From Kiritimatiellia bacterium (GTDB lineage: Bacteria > Verrucomicrobiota > Kiritimatiellia > UBA8416 > JABMPJ01): a stretch of DNA of 34,493 nucleotides. Shown in pieces: positions 21,697 through 30,415 of this stretch; within the stretch, counting starts at the first letter, position 1; each line of letters starts with the position of its first letter. The stretch is taken from assembly GCA_029939545.1 (NCBI GenBank), contig JAOZSS010000001.1, positions 4,747 through 39,239 of the forward strand. The letters are read 5' to 3'. Both the position numbers and the translations under genes were made by a program. Under the pieces are notes generated by a model, which searched no databases, was not told the DNA's origin, and saw only the letters and a program-made list of their open reading frames with translations.

Positions 21697-24600
21697 TCAC
21701 TGCACCGTGAGGCGATAGAACCGCTGCGAGACATGTTCAACACTGACTGTGTGTGTCATGGTCCCGACAACACCTGGTATATTCGATGCGCCCCCGACCG
21801 GTACCCACGTTTCTGCCACATCAACCAGTGAGGTGCGCTCCTGCAGGCTGTAGAGACGATTAGGAAACCCGGACCACTCGAACACCACACCCGTTCCTGA
21901 CGCCGAAAGGCCACCGCTTGATGCGCCAAGGAATACGAGGTCGGCCGCAGCCTGCACCGAGAGATCGACCACCACACGGTTGGTGGCGTGCTCCGGATCG
22001 TCCGTGGCGATTCGCACCATGCCCGGCAGGTTGCCGGTGGGAATACCGGCGCTGTCGAGCCGGACGGTCATCATGCTGCTTTCACCGGCGGCCATACTCC
22101 CACTGTCTGGTTGCATGCCGAGCCATCCAACAGTCGGGGAGGGGAAAACGACGGCCATATCGTCGATATACCACCCTTCTTCAGCAACCGCCCTGTCTGA
22201 CCCGAACCGGAAGCGCAGGTGGACGATCTGACCGGCATAGGCCGACAGGTCGAATGCCGCGTCCACCCAGCCATCGCCATCGCCGCCAAAGCAGGGCGTG
22301 TCATAAGGGAAGGGCGACTGGTCATTCGGGGTGATCCGATGCGGATACCCGCCTACCGGTGCGATCTGAACAAAGCTTGAACCGTCATTTGTGGAGAGTT
22401 CGACAATCCCGCCATCCCAGTAGTGGTCGTCGTTTCGACCCTCGTCGTATTCGATATCGGCCCAGTACTGGAACGATAGGACCGCCCCACTCACGGGCAA
22501 GACCAGCGGCAGTTCAAGCGACGCATTGACCTGATTGATGTATTTGTTCTGATTTGGGTCGCCACACCACCACGCGCAACTCCCGGAATAGGCGCGGTTC
22601 GTGGAAATATGCCATATATCATTGGCCCCGCCGTGAATCACGCCGTTCGGTCCCGTCTCCGCTCCATCCATCCATCCGGCCTCGGCGCTCCAGGTAAGTC
22701 CTGTGTTTCCGTTGTTGGAGAGCGTGACCACGACATTGGACATCGTATCCGGTTGCATCAACGTATCAATGTTCGAAGGTGCATAGGCGAATATCGGATA
22801 GACCACGCCAAACGAATGAACGGTTGTCTGATTCGTGTAACCGGCCGAATCCTCTGCCTCAAGCCAGTATTCGAACTGTTCACTCACAATCCCCGGTGCG
22901 GGAATGGTGGCTTGGTACAGGCTTCCCGTACCGGCCGTCATGGCCACTTGATTCCATCCTCCCGGAACCTTGCGCCAATGCAGCGTGGCACCTCCCACAC
23001 TGAAGTTATCCGTCACGATCGCCAGCACGGGCCATGGGGCTGGACGGCCTTGTGGGTCTGCCAACGGCCCGTGGCTGATAACAGGTGGGACGGGGTACGA
23101 ATTCGGGTCCTGTGGGTCGGTTCGGTCGGCCAATTCCAACTCGTTGCGGAACCCATCGCCATCGGGATCATCTGTCGGCGTTGGAGTCAACCCGCCGAAG
23201 AAATGCCGCTCCCACCAATCGGGCAACCCATCGCCATCGCTGTCCTCGGCGTCCGGCAGATAAATCGCGATCGCCTGCCGCGCGGTGCTCATCACGACGG
23301 TCGCGGCAGGATTCGCCGCCACGTTGATTCCGTCCGGCCAACGCTGTCCGTCAACCTGCCATTCCACGAATCGATACTCGGAGGTGCTGATCGCGACCGG
23401 GTCCGGTGCCAACACCGTTTCACCCGCCATATCCGCTTCCCACCAGGTCACGGTGTCCACCACGCCGGTCGGTGAAGACGATTGCGTCAAGCTGTATTGA
23501 GACTCCCACCACCAGCTGAAGGCCGTATTTTTCTCAAGAACAAACGCCACACTGTTCGTATCACCGCGTGAAGGCGCACTGCCCAGCGCGGCCCACCCGA
23601 CGCATTCGTAGCGATGCTCCGGGGTCTCCTCGGCCAATCGGTCCGCCTCTGCCTCCACCGTGATGCCGCGCGGCAACTCGTGAATGCCGTAGTTGGGATC
23701 CACCGCGCCAATTCCACTCGGCCTACTGGCGATCCAGAGCATGACCGATTCGACCACTTCAAAGTGGTGCGGCAGTGACGGGGCGGTGACAGGATGCGTC
23801 CTGCTCACACCGCCGACGGTCTGCGCTTCAACATAGTAGTAGACGTGCCCGCCCAGCGGCTGAGCAGGTAGGGTCGCGCGGTACAGATCATTCGTAATTC
23901 GCACCATCGGTGTCTCCGCATACGAATAGATCGGCCCACCCGTGTTCCAGCGCAGTTTAACAGAACCGGGAACCAGAAGGGCAAAGGGGTCTATCGTGGC
24001 TTCGATCACGTAGTCGGTCACGGCATTGGTCGTATTCACGAGCGGTTCATGATCGATGACCGGATCGATGGTGTACATGGCCGCCGCCACATCGAGCCGT
24101 CCTCCGCTCACCATTCTACCCAACAAATAGGCGTTGGTTGCTACACTGGTCATGATGTAGCTGCGTACCTGCTCCCAGGACGCGCCGGGATACGCTTCCC
24201 ATATCAGGGCGCAGGCTCCCGCCACGTGGGGCGAGGCCATTGAGGTGCCGTTCTTGGTGCCGTATCCGCCGGGCACTGTGCTTAATATGCTGGTACCGGG
24301 AGCAGCGAGATCCACAGACGTTTCCCCATAATGAGAAAAATAGGCTAACTGATCGGAACTGGTAGAAGCTGCCACGGAGATAATGTTGCTCGAGTCATAC
24401 GTGGCGGGGTAAAACGGCGTCACATCGTTGTTCAAGGAGTAGTTGCCGGCCGCGGCCACAAAAAGCATGCCGACATCGCCCGTGTCTTCGATGGCATGCT
24501 TCAACAGGGATGAGTATCCGCCGCCGCCCCAGCTATTGTTAGTCAGTCGAATGGGCACGCCGCGCTCCCGCATGGTACGGGCATACTCGAGGGCATCGAT

Positions 24601-25635
24601 CGCGTCACTCGTCGCGCCGCTGCCCGAGTCGGCGAACATCTTGAGGATCATCAGCCGGGTGTTCCAGGAGACCCCTACCACACCCACACCGTTGCTGCCG
24701 ACCGCTGCAATGGTGCCGACCACGTGCGTTCCGTGGCTGGAGGGCCCAAGGACGTCGGCATCGTCGTTGGCGAAGTCCCACCCATACACGTCATCGATGT
24801 ACCCGTTGGCATCATCATCAACCCCGTTCGTCGGGTTCTCCCAGGGATTAACCCAGAGGTTCGTCGTAAGATCCTCGTGACCGTAGTCAGCCCCCGAATC
24901 GATCACACCCACCACCACCGATCCCTGCCCCGTCTCGATATCCCATGCCTTGGGACAGCCTATCTTCTCCATGCCCCACAGTTCACCGTACCGCATATCG
25001 TCCGGAGTTGTGTCCACCATCTCCACCAGGTAGTCCGGCTCCGCGACCTCGGTCACCCACGGCGATGCCCGGTAGTCTTTGACCCGCTGTGGCACGGTCG
25101 CCAGGTCAAACGCCGCAAAGGCAACCAGGTAATGGCCCTCGCGTTTCAGCCGACGCCGGATCGTGGCACCAAACTCCCGGTTCAGCGCCTCCAACTCCGC
25201 TTCCGTGGCCTCGGGATGCAGCCGCACCAGGATATGGTCCGCCACCATCGCCACCCGCCACACCGTAACCGCTTCATCGCGCGCCTTATCGAAACGTCGC
25301 GTCTCCTCGACACGAACAAACGGGTATTTGCCCTCCGTTTCCAGAAGCCGGGTGCGCATGGAGACACCATCAGCATCGGGAGCGCTCTCCCGCTGGGATA
25401 TGACCCGCGCGCCGTCGTAGGGTGACGGAGGAAGCGGTGGCGACAGGGGCGGCCCGGATACAGCGGCCGGGTCTGGCGGCAGATCACCCGTTGCCGGCAA
25501 TTTAGAGGAGACTTCTGTGTCGCGTGAGCGTCCGGTCTTCTCTTGCTCGGAGTCGGGCACAGAAGTGACGAGTAGGAGCGCTGCCACAGCAGCCGCAATC
25601 CCAACCCTGATCCAAGCTGTCCGACGATCGATCAC
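21697..25635 (-). CDS. Large secreted subtilisin-family (S8) serine protease
   Basis: A 1312-aa precursor with GTG start and an N-terminal hydrophobic segment (VGIAAAVAALLLVTSV), followed by a Pro-rich linker and a fervidolysin-type propeptide region (HILVRLHPEATEAELEALN, about 133-205). The S8 catalytic domain (~212-520) has the full triad: D246 (VIDSGAD), H301 (SSHGTHVVG) and S465 (NGTSMASPHVAG), with oxyanion N398 (AAAGN). Then come beta-sandwich modules, a calcium-binding thrombospondin-3-type segment (DSDGDGLPDWWE, DPDGDGFRNE; ~820-865), an Ig-like module, a MAM-like jelly roll, and a C-terminal module ending FYRLTVQ that is common in PVC exported proteins. It probably degrades extracellular protein. 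The omptin gene lies 76 bp downstream on the same strand. Confidence 0.94.
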   Translation of the reverse strand: MIDRRTAWIRVGIAAAVAALLLVTSVPDSEQEKTGRSRDTEVSSKLPATGDLPPDPAAVSGPPLSPPLPPSPYDGARVISQRESAPDADGVSMRTRLLETEGKYPFVRVEETRRFDKARDEAVTVWRVAMVADHILVRLHPEATEAELEALNREFGATIRRRLKREGHYLVAFAAFDLATVPQRVKDYRASPWVTEVAEPDYLVEMVDTTPDDMRYGELWGMEKIGCPKAWDIETGQGSVVVGVIDSGADYGHEDLTTNLWVNPWENPTNGVDDDANGYIDDVYGWDFANDDADVLGPSSHGTHVVGTIAAVGSNGVGVVGVSWNTRLMILKMFADSGSGATSDAIDALEYARTMRERGVPIRLTNNSWGGGGYSSLLKHAIEDTGDVGMLFVAAAGNYSLNNDVTPFYPATYDSSNIISVAASTSSDQLAYFSHYGETSVDLAAPGTSILSTVPGGYGTKNGTSMASPHVAGACALIWEAYPGASWEQVRSYIMTSVATNAYLLGRMVSGGRLDVAAAMYTIDPVIDHEPLVNTTNAVTDYVIEATIDPFALLVPGSVKLRWNTGGPIYSYAETPMVRITNDLYRATLPAQPLGGHVYYYVEAQTVGGVSRTHPVTAPSLPHHFEVVESVMLWIASRPSGIGAVDPNYGIHELPRGITVEAEADRLAEETPEHRYECVGWAALGSAPSRGDTNSVAFVLEKNTAFSWWWESQYSLTQSSSPTGVVDTVTWWEADMAGETVLAPDPVAISTSEYRFVEWQVDGQRWPDGINVAANPAATVVMSTARQAIAIYLPDAEDSDGDGLPDWWERHFFGGLTPTPTDDPDGDGFRNELELADRTDPQDPNSYPVPPVISHGPLADPQGRPAPWPVLAIVTDNFSVGGATLHWRKVPGGWNQVAMTAGTGSLYQATIPAPGIVSEQFEYWLEAEDSAGYTNQTTVHSFGVVYPIFAYAPSNIDTLMQPDTMSNVVVTLSNNGNTGLTWSAEAGWMDGAETGPNGVIHGGANDIWHISTNRAYSGSCAWWCGDPNQNKYINQVNASLELPLVLPVSGAVLSFQYWADIEYDEGRNDDHYWDGGIVELSTNDGSSFVQIAPVGGYPHRITPNDQSPFPYDTPCFGGDGDGWVDAAFDLSAYAGQIVHLRFRFGSDRAVAEEGWYIDDMAVVFPSPTVGWLGMQPDSGSMAAGESSMMTVRLDSAGIPTGNLPGMVRIATDDPEHATNRVVVDLSVQAAADLVFLGASSGGLSASGTGVVFEWSGFPNRLYSLQERTSLVDVAETWVPVGGASNIPGVVGTMTHTVSVEHVSQRFYRLTVQ

Positions 25636-25747
25636 ACCCTATTGTCTCAGAAAAGCAGAACGGGCAACAGGTGAGAATTGTAAGGATTTTGTACTATAGC
25701 GAGACTCAAACAGCATGATCGGCGCCGCGGCCAAACGCCCTCGATTG

Positions 25748-25822
25748 TGTCATCCCGAGCTTGCCAAGGGATCTCATAAACACCCAAGGCACAGGGGATT
25801 TCTCGCTTTACTCAAAATGACA
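25748..25822 (+). repeat. REP-like imperfect inverted repeat (TGTCATCC...AATGACA)
   Basis: The element opens TGTCATCCCGAGC...AAGGGATC and closes GGGGATTTCTCGC...CTCAAAATGACA; the arms are roughly complementary. It resembles the widespread intergenic TGTCATCCTGAGCGAAGCGAAGGATCT / AGATTCTTCGCTTCGCTCAGAATGACA family seen in many bacterial genomes. It occupies the gap between the subtilase start and the apt stop, and may act as a bidirectional hairpin. Confidence 0.6.
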
Positions 25823-25846
25823 ATCTCGGCGTGCACGTATCTGTCG

Positions 25847-26368
25847 TCAGTACACCACCGGGGCAAAAACGGTGTAATCCACCAGCTTCTCGCGACCGTT
25901 GAGGAAAGCGAGTTCGACGACGAAGAGGATGGCCGCCACGGTAGCGCCACATTGCTCAACCAGCTTGGCCGAGGCTTGGGCGGTACCGCCGGTTGCCAGC
26001 AGATCGTCGACGATCACGACTTTTTCACCCGCTTCAAACGCATCCTGGTGCACAGCCAGTGTGGCGCTCCCGTATTCCAGGTCGTAAGTCTGCTCGAATG
26101 TCTTGTAGGGCAGCTTGCCCTGCTTGCGGATCGGTACGATGCCGATGTCCAGCCGCTCAGCCAGGGCTCCGGCAAAAAGAAACCCACGCGCATCGATCGC
26201 CGCCAGCTTGGTCGCACCAGCTGCGGTCACCTGCTCCGCCAAGATATCATTCGTGGCCTTGAACAGGGCCGGGTCTTTCAGAATCGGCGTGATGTCCTTG
26301 AAGATGATCCCCGGCTTGGGGAAGTCTGGTATGTCGCGGATGGCCTCTCTAATCTGTTCAGCGCTCAT
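25847..26368 (-). CDS. apt: Adenine phosphoribosyltransferase
   Basis: A 173-aa purine-salvage enzyme converting adenine and PRPP to AMP in the cytoplasm. ATG 26368 is chosen because GAGAGG precedes it by six bases and the protein then starts like the family (MSAEQIREAIRDIPDFPKPGIIFKDITPIL). The 312-aa ORF of the track adds an antisense leader. The PRPP-binding motif VVIVDDLLATGGTA is at 117-130, and AIDARGFLFAGALA and RKQGKLPYKT are typical. It is divergent from the RmlD-like gene with a 55-bp shared promoter region. Confidence 0.96.
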   Translation of the reverse strand: MSAEQIREAIRDIPDFPKPGIIFKDITPILKDPALFKATNDILAEQVTAAGATKLAAIDARGFLFAGALAERLDIGIVPIRKQGKLPYKTFEQTYDLEYGSATLAVHQDAFEAGEKVVIVDDLLATGGTAQASAKLVEQCGATVAAILFVVELAFLNGREKLVDYTVFAPVVY

Positions 26369-26423
26369 GGGTATCCTCTCTGTCTGGGTTGATGATGTAT
26401 AGAACATAGAGTAAGGTGTCCTC

Positions 26424-27317
26424 ATGAGCAAGGGTCGCATTCTTGTTACCGGGGCGAGTGGGTTTCTGGGCTGGAACCTGTTGCGGGCTCCGTGGGAAGA
26501 CTGGGAATGGATCGGCTGCTCCAACCGGTATGATCCGGAGCTTCCCGGGCTACGCCTGATACAGACGGACCTGACCGTTCCCGGTGCTGTCGTTGAGCTG
26601 CTGGATGCCGCCAAGCCCGACCTCGTGCTCCACACGGCCGCCCTGACCGACCTTAACGCGTGCGAAGCCGATCCCGCCGGCACGCAACAGATCAACACCG
26701 ACGTGCCCGCCACGCTGGCTCGCCGGTGTGCGGAACGGGGCCTTCGTTTCGTGTTTACCTCATCCGACATGGTGTTCGACGGCATCCGGCCACCCTATGA
26801 TGAAGATAGCCCGCCATGCCCTATCAACGCCTATGGTCGCCAGAAAGCCGAAGCCGAGGCGCAAGTCCTGGCCGCTCATCCCGGTGCTGCCATCTGCCGC
26901 ATGCCGCTGATGTTTGGCGCCGCCGGGCCCCACGCCCACAACTTCCTTCCGGAATGGATCGCTAAACTGGCCGCAGGCGAACCGGTTGCCCTCTTCACCG
27001 ACGAGTTTCGCGCACCGGTGTCCGCCACTGTGGCGCGAGAGGGACTCCGCATCGCCATAGAGTGTCATGTGAGCGGCGTGCTTCACCTCGGTGGCAAGGA
27101 GCGCTTGGCGCGTTACGCCTTCGGAGCGTTACTGTGCCAGGTATGGGGCTTTGATCCCGGTCTCCTGCAGCCGGTAACCCGGTCCGCGCTGAACTTCACA
27201 GCCGCGCGTCCTGCGGACACGTTCCTGGACTGCCGTCGTGCCTGGGCTCTCGGATACGATGCCCCACCCCTCGAGGAACAGCTCAGGACTTTGAAGGCGG
27301 AAGGGCGTATTTCTTGA
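26424..27317 (+). CDS. RmlD-like NAD(P)-dependent sugar reductase (extended SDR)
   Basis: A 297-aa extended SDR. The Rossmann motif GASGFLGWNLL is at the N terminus. HTAALTDLNACEADP and NTDVPATLARRC are typical of dTDP-4-dehydrorhamnose reductases. The active site is TSSDMVFDG with AYGRQKAEAE, giving the YxxxK pair. RmlD reduces dTDP-4-keto-rhamnose; with no other rhamnose genes here the substrate is not certain, and the protein may instead be a general NAD-dependent epimerase/reductase. AAGGTG precedes the ATG. Its 3' end overlaps the convergent receiver gene by 35 bp. Confidence 0.85.
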   Translation: MSKGRILVTGASGFLGWNLLRAPWEDWEWIGCSNRYDPELPGLRLIQTDLTVPGAVVELLDAAKPDLVLHTAALTDLNACEADPAGTQQINTDVPATLARRCAERGLRFVFTSSDMVFDGIRPPYDEDSPPCPINAYGRQKAEAEAQVLAAHPGAAICRMPLMFGAAGPHAHNFLPEWIAKLAAGEPVALFTDEFRAPVSATVAREGLRIAIECHVSGVLHLGGKERLARYAFGALLCQVWGFDPGLLQPVTRSALNFTAARPADTFLDCRRAWALGYDAPPLEEQLRTLKAEGRIS

Positions 27318-27648
27318 TGGCCTCGAGCGCCTCATCGAGTTGAAACGGCTTGTGGAGCAGTGTGGCCACGTTGCTGAACTGTTTCATTTCAGCTTCGTCG
27401 TAATCCTCGAATCCCGCCATCACGATCGTCGGAATATGAATATCCTCTGCCTGCATCAGCAGCAACAGCTCCACGCCGTTGATGCGGGGCATGTTGATGT
27501 CGAGGAGCATGCACTTGCAGTCGGAAGACTTGAGAAAATCAAAAGCCTCGGCGCCATCACCCGCCGTCTCCACCCGATAGCCGTGGTGGACCAGCGAACG
27601 ACTCAACACCTTGCGCAGATCAGGCTCATCATCAACAATCAGAATCAT
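27283..27648 (-). CDS. Stand-alone response-regulator receiver protein
   Basis: A 121-aa single receiver domain. ATG 27648 is preferred because GGAGGATGGAG precedes it and MILIVDDEPDLRKVL is the normal start. Key residues are D6/D7 (acid pocket), D50 (LLDINMP, phosphoacceptor) and the Lys in LLHKPF. The switch Thr/Ser that normally follows strand beta-4 is Ala here (IVMAGFED where IVMTGFED would be usual), which may weaken phosphorylation-coupled switching. There is no output domain and no histidine kinase nearby. It could be a CheY- or Spo0F-like relay. Its last 35 bases overlap the convergent RmlD-like gene. Confidence 0.9.
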   Translation of the reverse strand: MILIVDDEPDLRKVLSRSLVHHGYRVETAGDGAEAFDFLKSSDCKCMLLDINMPRINGVELLLLMQAEDIHIPTIVMAGFEDYDEAEMKQFSNVATLLHKPFQLDEALEAIKKYALPPSKS

Positions 27649-27714
27649 GACTCCATCCTCCAATGCATCCAGTCTAGGTCCGCCACCGTATCCCCGCAAG
27701 GCCATATTGTCGTG

Positions 27715-27742
27715 TTGACATCGCGCGCGCACATGCTATCTT
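27715..27742 (+). promoter_or_regulatory. Sigma-70-type promoter for tRNA-Asn
   Basis: A consensus TTGACA (27715-27720), a 16-bp spacer and TATCTT (27737-27742). The tRNA begins 19 bases downstream of the -10, and GC-rich sequence (GCGCCC) follows the -10, as in stringently controlled promoters. Confidence 0.8.
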
Positions 27743-27761
27743 ATGCGCCCGTTTCAAGTGT

Positions 27762-27836
27762 TCCGGCGTAGCTCAATGGTAGAGTAGGTGACTGTTAATC
27801 ACTTGGTTGCTGGTTCGAGCCCAGCCGCCGGAGCCA
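27762..27836 (+). tRNA. tRNA-Asn (anticodon GTT), CCA encoded
   Basis: The acceptor stem TCCGGCG pairs with CGCCGGA, with discriminator G and a genomic CCA (27834-27836). The anticodon stem GGTGA/TCACT closes the loop CTGTTAA, with GTT at its centre. The T arm is GCTGG-TTCGAGC-CCAGC, and the D arm contains AGCTCAATGGTAGAG. All parts of the cloverleaf are intact. Confidence 0.96.
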
Positions 27837-27852
27837 ATTTTTTCCTTTTTTC
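27837..27852 (+). terminator. T-rich tract ending the tRNA-Asn transcript
   Basis: A run of T residues interrupted only by CC follows the CCA end directly. With the tRNA acceptor/T structures acting as the upstream stem it could serve as an intrinsic terminator. Confidence 0.5.
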
Positions 27853-27920
27853 TCACCGCCTTCCTCCACCACACACCCACGTTAGAGCTCTTTTCTGGTT
27901 TGCATGGCTGCGGGGCGGCG

Positions 27921-27950
27921 TTAACATCGGGGCGATGCTTCTGATATTGT
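27921..27950 (+). promoter_or_regulatory. Putative lon promoter
   Basis: TTAACA (27921-27926) and TATTGT (27945-27950) are 18 bp apart, with the lon ATG 22 bases further on. Each box is one or two bases from sigma-70 consensus. No CIRCE-like inverted repeat is visible nearby. Confidence 0.45.
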
Positions 27951-27972
27951 AGGCGGTCCAGGGAGATGTGCT

Positions 27973-30414
27973 ATGGCGAGGACGAAACGCGAAGCGATGG
28001 ACGACGAGGCGATCGATGTGGAGTTGATTCCTGACGAGGAGGAAGCGTCGGACGAGACCGACTTGGTCCTTGCGCGCGAGATCTTTCCGGGACAGTTGCC
28101 GATTATTCCGCTCAACCATCGGCCACTTTTTCCCAAGATGCAGGTCCCGATGATCGTCGATAACGATCCACTCAAGGACATGCTCGTTGAGACAGCGAAA
28201 GCCGACAGCAAGTTCGTCGGCCTGGTCCTGCGCAAGCCCACCGGGAACGGCGACGAAGAAGGGCCGCCCAAAGGGTCCGATCTCTACCGTGTCGGCGTGA
28301 TCGCCGAAATCCTGGATCTGCAGCAACCCCATCCCAAAGGTCCGATCCAGGTGCTCCTCGGTGCCCTCGAACGCTTTCGAATCACCGATATTGTGCAGGA
28401 GACGCCCCACATCGTGGTAACGGTCGACTACCTCTTCGAAACCGAGATGGCGCGTAATGATGAGCTGAAAGCCTTTTCCCTGGCGGTCGTGAAAAGCCTG
28501 AAGGAGCTGATTCAGCTCAACCCGCTCCATCGCGAGGAGATGGCGCTGCTGATGGCGCAATCGCCGGTGAACGAACCGGGGCGCCTGGCCGATTTTGCGG
28601 CCGCCATGACCAGCTCGGAGCCACAGGAGCTACAGGAAGTGCTGGCCGCAGTCCGTATCCGAACCCGGCTGGGTAAGGTCCTGCTGCTCCTGCAGAAAGA
28701 GACCGATATCTCCAAGCTGCAGGTAAAGATCAGTAAGCAGATCGAGGAGAAACTGACCACGCAGCAGCGCCAGTTCTTCCTCCGCGAGCAGCTTAAGGCC
28801 ATTAAGAAGGAACTCGGCCTCGAAAAAGAAGGCAAAGAGGCCGAGGTCGAACGGTTTGAGAAGCGCATCAAGAAGCTTACACTCAGCGACGAGGCCCAGG
28901 AGCGAATTGACGAAGAACTGAACAAGCTCAGGCTGATCGAGCCCGCTTCACCGGAGTTTAATGTATCGCGGAACTACCTGGACTGGCTGACGATTCTGCC
29001 ATGGGGCGTTTTTACGAAGGACAACTACGATATCGCTAAGGCGAGCCGAATCCTGAGCCGCGACCATTACGGGCTCGAGGATGTGAAAGACCGTATCCTG
29101 GAATTCCTGTCCGTGGGGATCTTGAAAGGCAACATCTCCGGATCGATTCTCTGCTTTGTCGGACCGCCGGGCGTTGGCAAGACCTCGATCGGAAAATCCA
29201 TCGCCCGCAGTATCGGCCGCAACTTCTACCGCTTCTCGGTCGGCGGAATCCAGGACGAGGCCGAGATCAAGGGGCATCGGCGCACCTATATCGGCGCACT
29301 GCCCGGCAAGTTTATCCAGGCCATCAAGACCTGCAAGAGCGCTAACCCCGTTATCATGCTCGATGAGATAGATAAAATCGGCCAGAGTTATCGGGGCGAT
29401 CCTGCATCCGCACTTTTGGAAGTACTTGACCCTGAACAGAATAAAGAGTTTTTGGATCACTACATGGATGTTCGCTTCGATCTATCCAATGTCTTCTTCA
29501 TCTGTACCGCCAACCAGCTCGACACCATTCCGCGACCGTTGATCGACCGCATGGAGATTATCAAGCTCTCCGGCTATATACTGGAAGAGAAGCTGCAGAT
29601 CGCGCGGCGCTACCTGCTGCCCAAGCAGCTCAAGGCGCATGGCGTGAACCGCTCGCAACTTGCCATCACGATGCGCGGACTTCGCCGCATCATCGACGGG
29701 TATGCCCGTGAACCCGGCGTACGTGGTGTGGAAAACCATATCAAGCGCATCATCCGCAAGTCTGTTAAACGTATCGTTGAGGGTCATACCGAGAAGATCA
29801 AGATCGACGCTGCCGACGTTGACCCGCTACTGGGCAAGCCGGTGTTTACGGATGATGACTTCTTCAAGAACCCGACGGTAGGTGTTGTGACCGGCCTGGC
29901 GTGGACCAGCATGGGCGGCGACACGCTGGCTATCGAGTCGACGCGCGTTGATACTGGCAAACCCGGCTTCAAGCAGACTGGTCAGCTTGGCGATGTCATG
30001 GTGGAGTCCTCTGAGATTGCCTATACCTATGTTCGAGGCTTCCTCTGTGACAACGAGAAAGCCTCGGCCGTCTTACAGCATCAGTTCATCCACCTGCACG
30101 TTCCCGCCGGTGCCACCCCCAAGGATGGTCCTTCGGCCGGTGTCACAATGGCTTCGGCGCTGTACTCCCTGGTAATGGGCAAACGGATCAAGAAGGGCTT
30201 CGCGATGACCGGCGAGCTGACCTTGACCGGCCGCGTCATGCCCATCGGCGGGATTAAGGAGAAGACGATCGCCGCCAAGCGTGCCGGCATCCGCAACCTG
30301 GTCTTCCCGGAAGCCAATCGCAAGGATTTCGAGGAGCTTCCCGCCCATATTAGAAAGGGGCTCAAGACTAACTACGTTTCGACGTTCCCGGAGGTCGTGG
30401 AGATTTGCTTCTGA
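27973..30414 (+). CDS. lon: ATP-dependent Lon protease
   Basis: An 813-aa cytoplasmic AAA+ protease of the LonA type. The ATG has AGGGAG seven bases before it. An acidic leader of ~38 residues precedes the LON substrate-binding domain (LPIIPLNHRPLFPKMQVP). A long coiled-coil (LTTQQRQFFLREQLKAIKKELG) follows. The AAA+ module has Walker A GPPGVGKT at 397-404 and Walker B VIMLDEIDK. The protease domain has the Ser-Lys dyad S721 (KDGPSAGVTMASAL) and K764 (GGIKEKTIAAKRAG), 43 residues apart as in E. coli Lon. It degrades damaged and regulatory proteins. It is followed by pdxB after a single base and probably cotranscribed with it. Confidence 0.97.
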   Translation: MARTKREAMDDEAIDVELIPDEEEASDETDLVLAREIFPGQLPIIPLNHRPLFPKMQVPMIVDNDPLKDMLVETAKADSKFVGLVLRKPTGNGDEEGPPKGSDLYRVGVIAEILDLQQPHPKGPIQVLLGALERFRITDIVQETPHIVVTVDYLFETEMARNDELKAFSLAVVKSLKELIQLNPLHREEMALLMAQSPVNEPGRLADFAAAMTSSEPQELQEVLAAVRIRTRLGKVLLLLQKETDISKLQVKISKQIEEKLTTQQRQFFLREQLKAIKKELGLEKEGKEAEVERFEKRIKKLTLSDEAQERIDEELNKLRLIEPASPEFNVSRNYLDWLTILPWGVFTKDNYDIAKASRILSRDHYGLEDVKDRILEFLSVGILKGNISGSILCFVGPPGVGKTSIGKSIARSIGRNFYRFSVGGIQDEAEIKGHRRTYIGALPGKFIQAIKTCKSANPVIMLDEIDKIGQSYRGDPASALLEVLDPEQNKEFLDHYMDVRFDLSNVFFICTANQLDTIPRPLIDRMEIIKLSGYILEEKLQIARRYLLPKQLKAHGVNRSQLAITMRGLRRIIDGYAREPGVRGVENHIKRIIRKSVKRIVEGHTEKIKIDAADVDPLLGKPVFTDDDFFKNPTVGVVTGLAWTSMGGDTLAIESTRVDTGKPGFKQTGQLGDVMVESSEIAYTYVRGFLCDNEKASAVLQHQFIHLHVPAGATPKDGPSAGVTMASALYSLVMGKRIKKGFAMTGELTLTGRVMPIGGIKEKTIAAKRAGIRNLVFPEANRKDFEELPAHIRKGLKTNYVSTFPEVVEICF

Positions 30415-30415
30415 A

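Noticed and set aside
22609-23475. 288-aa ORF on the + strand
   Set aside because: Antisense to the subtilase, which has clear catalytic motifs; no start signals or recognisable domain.
25715-26392. 225-aa ORF on the + strand
   Set aside because: Antisense to apt, with no family resemblance.
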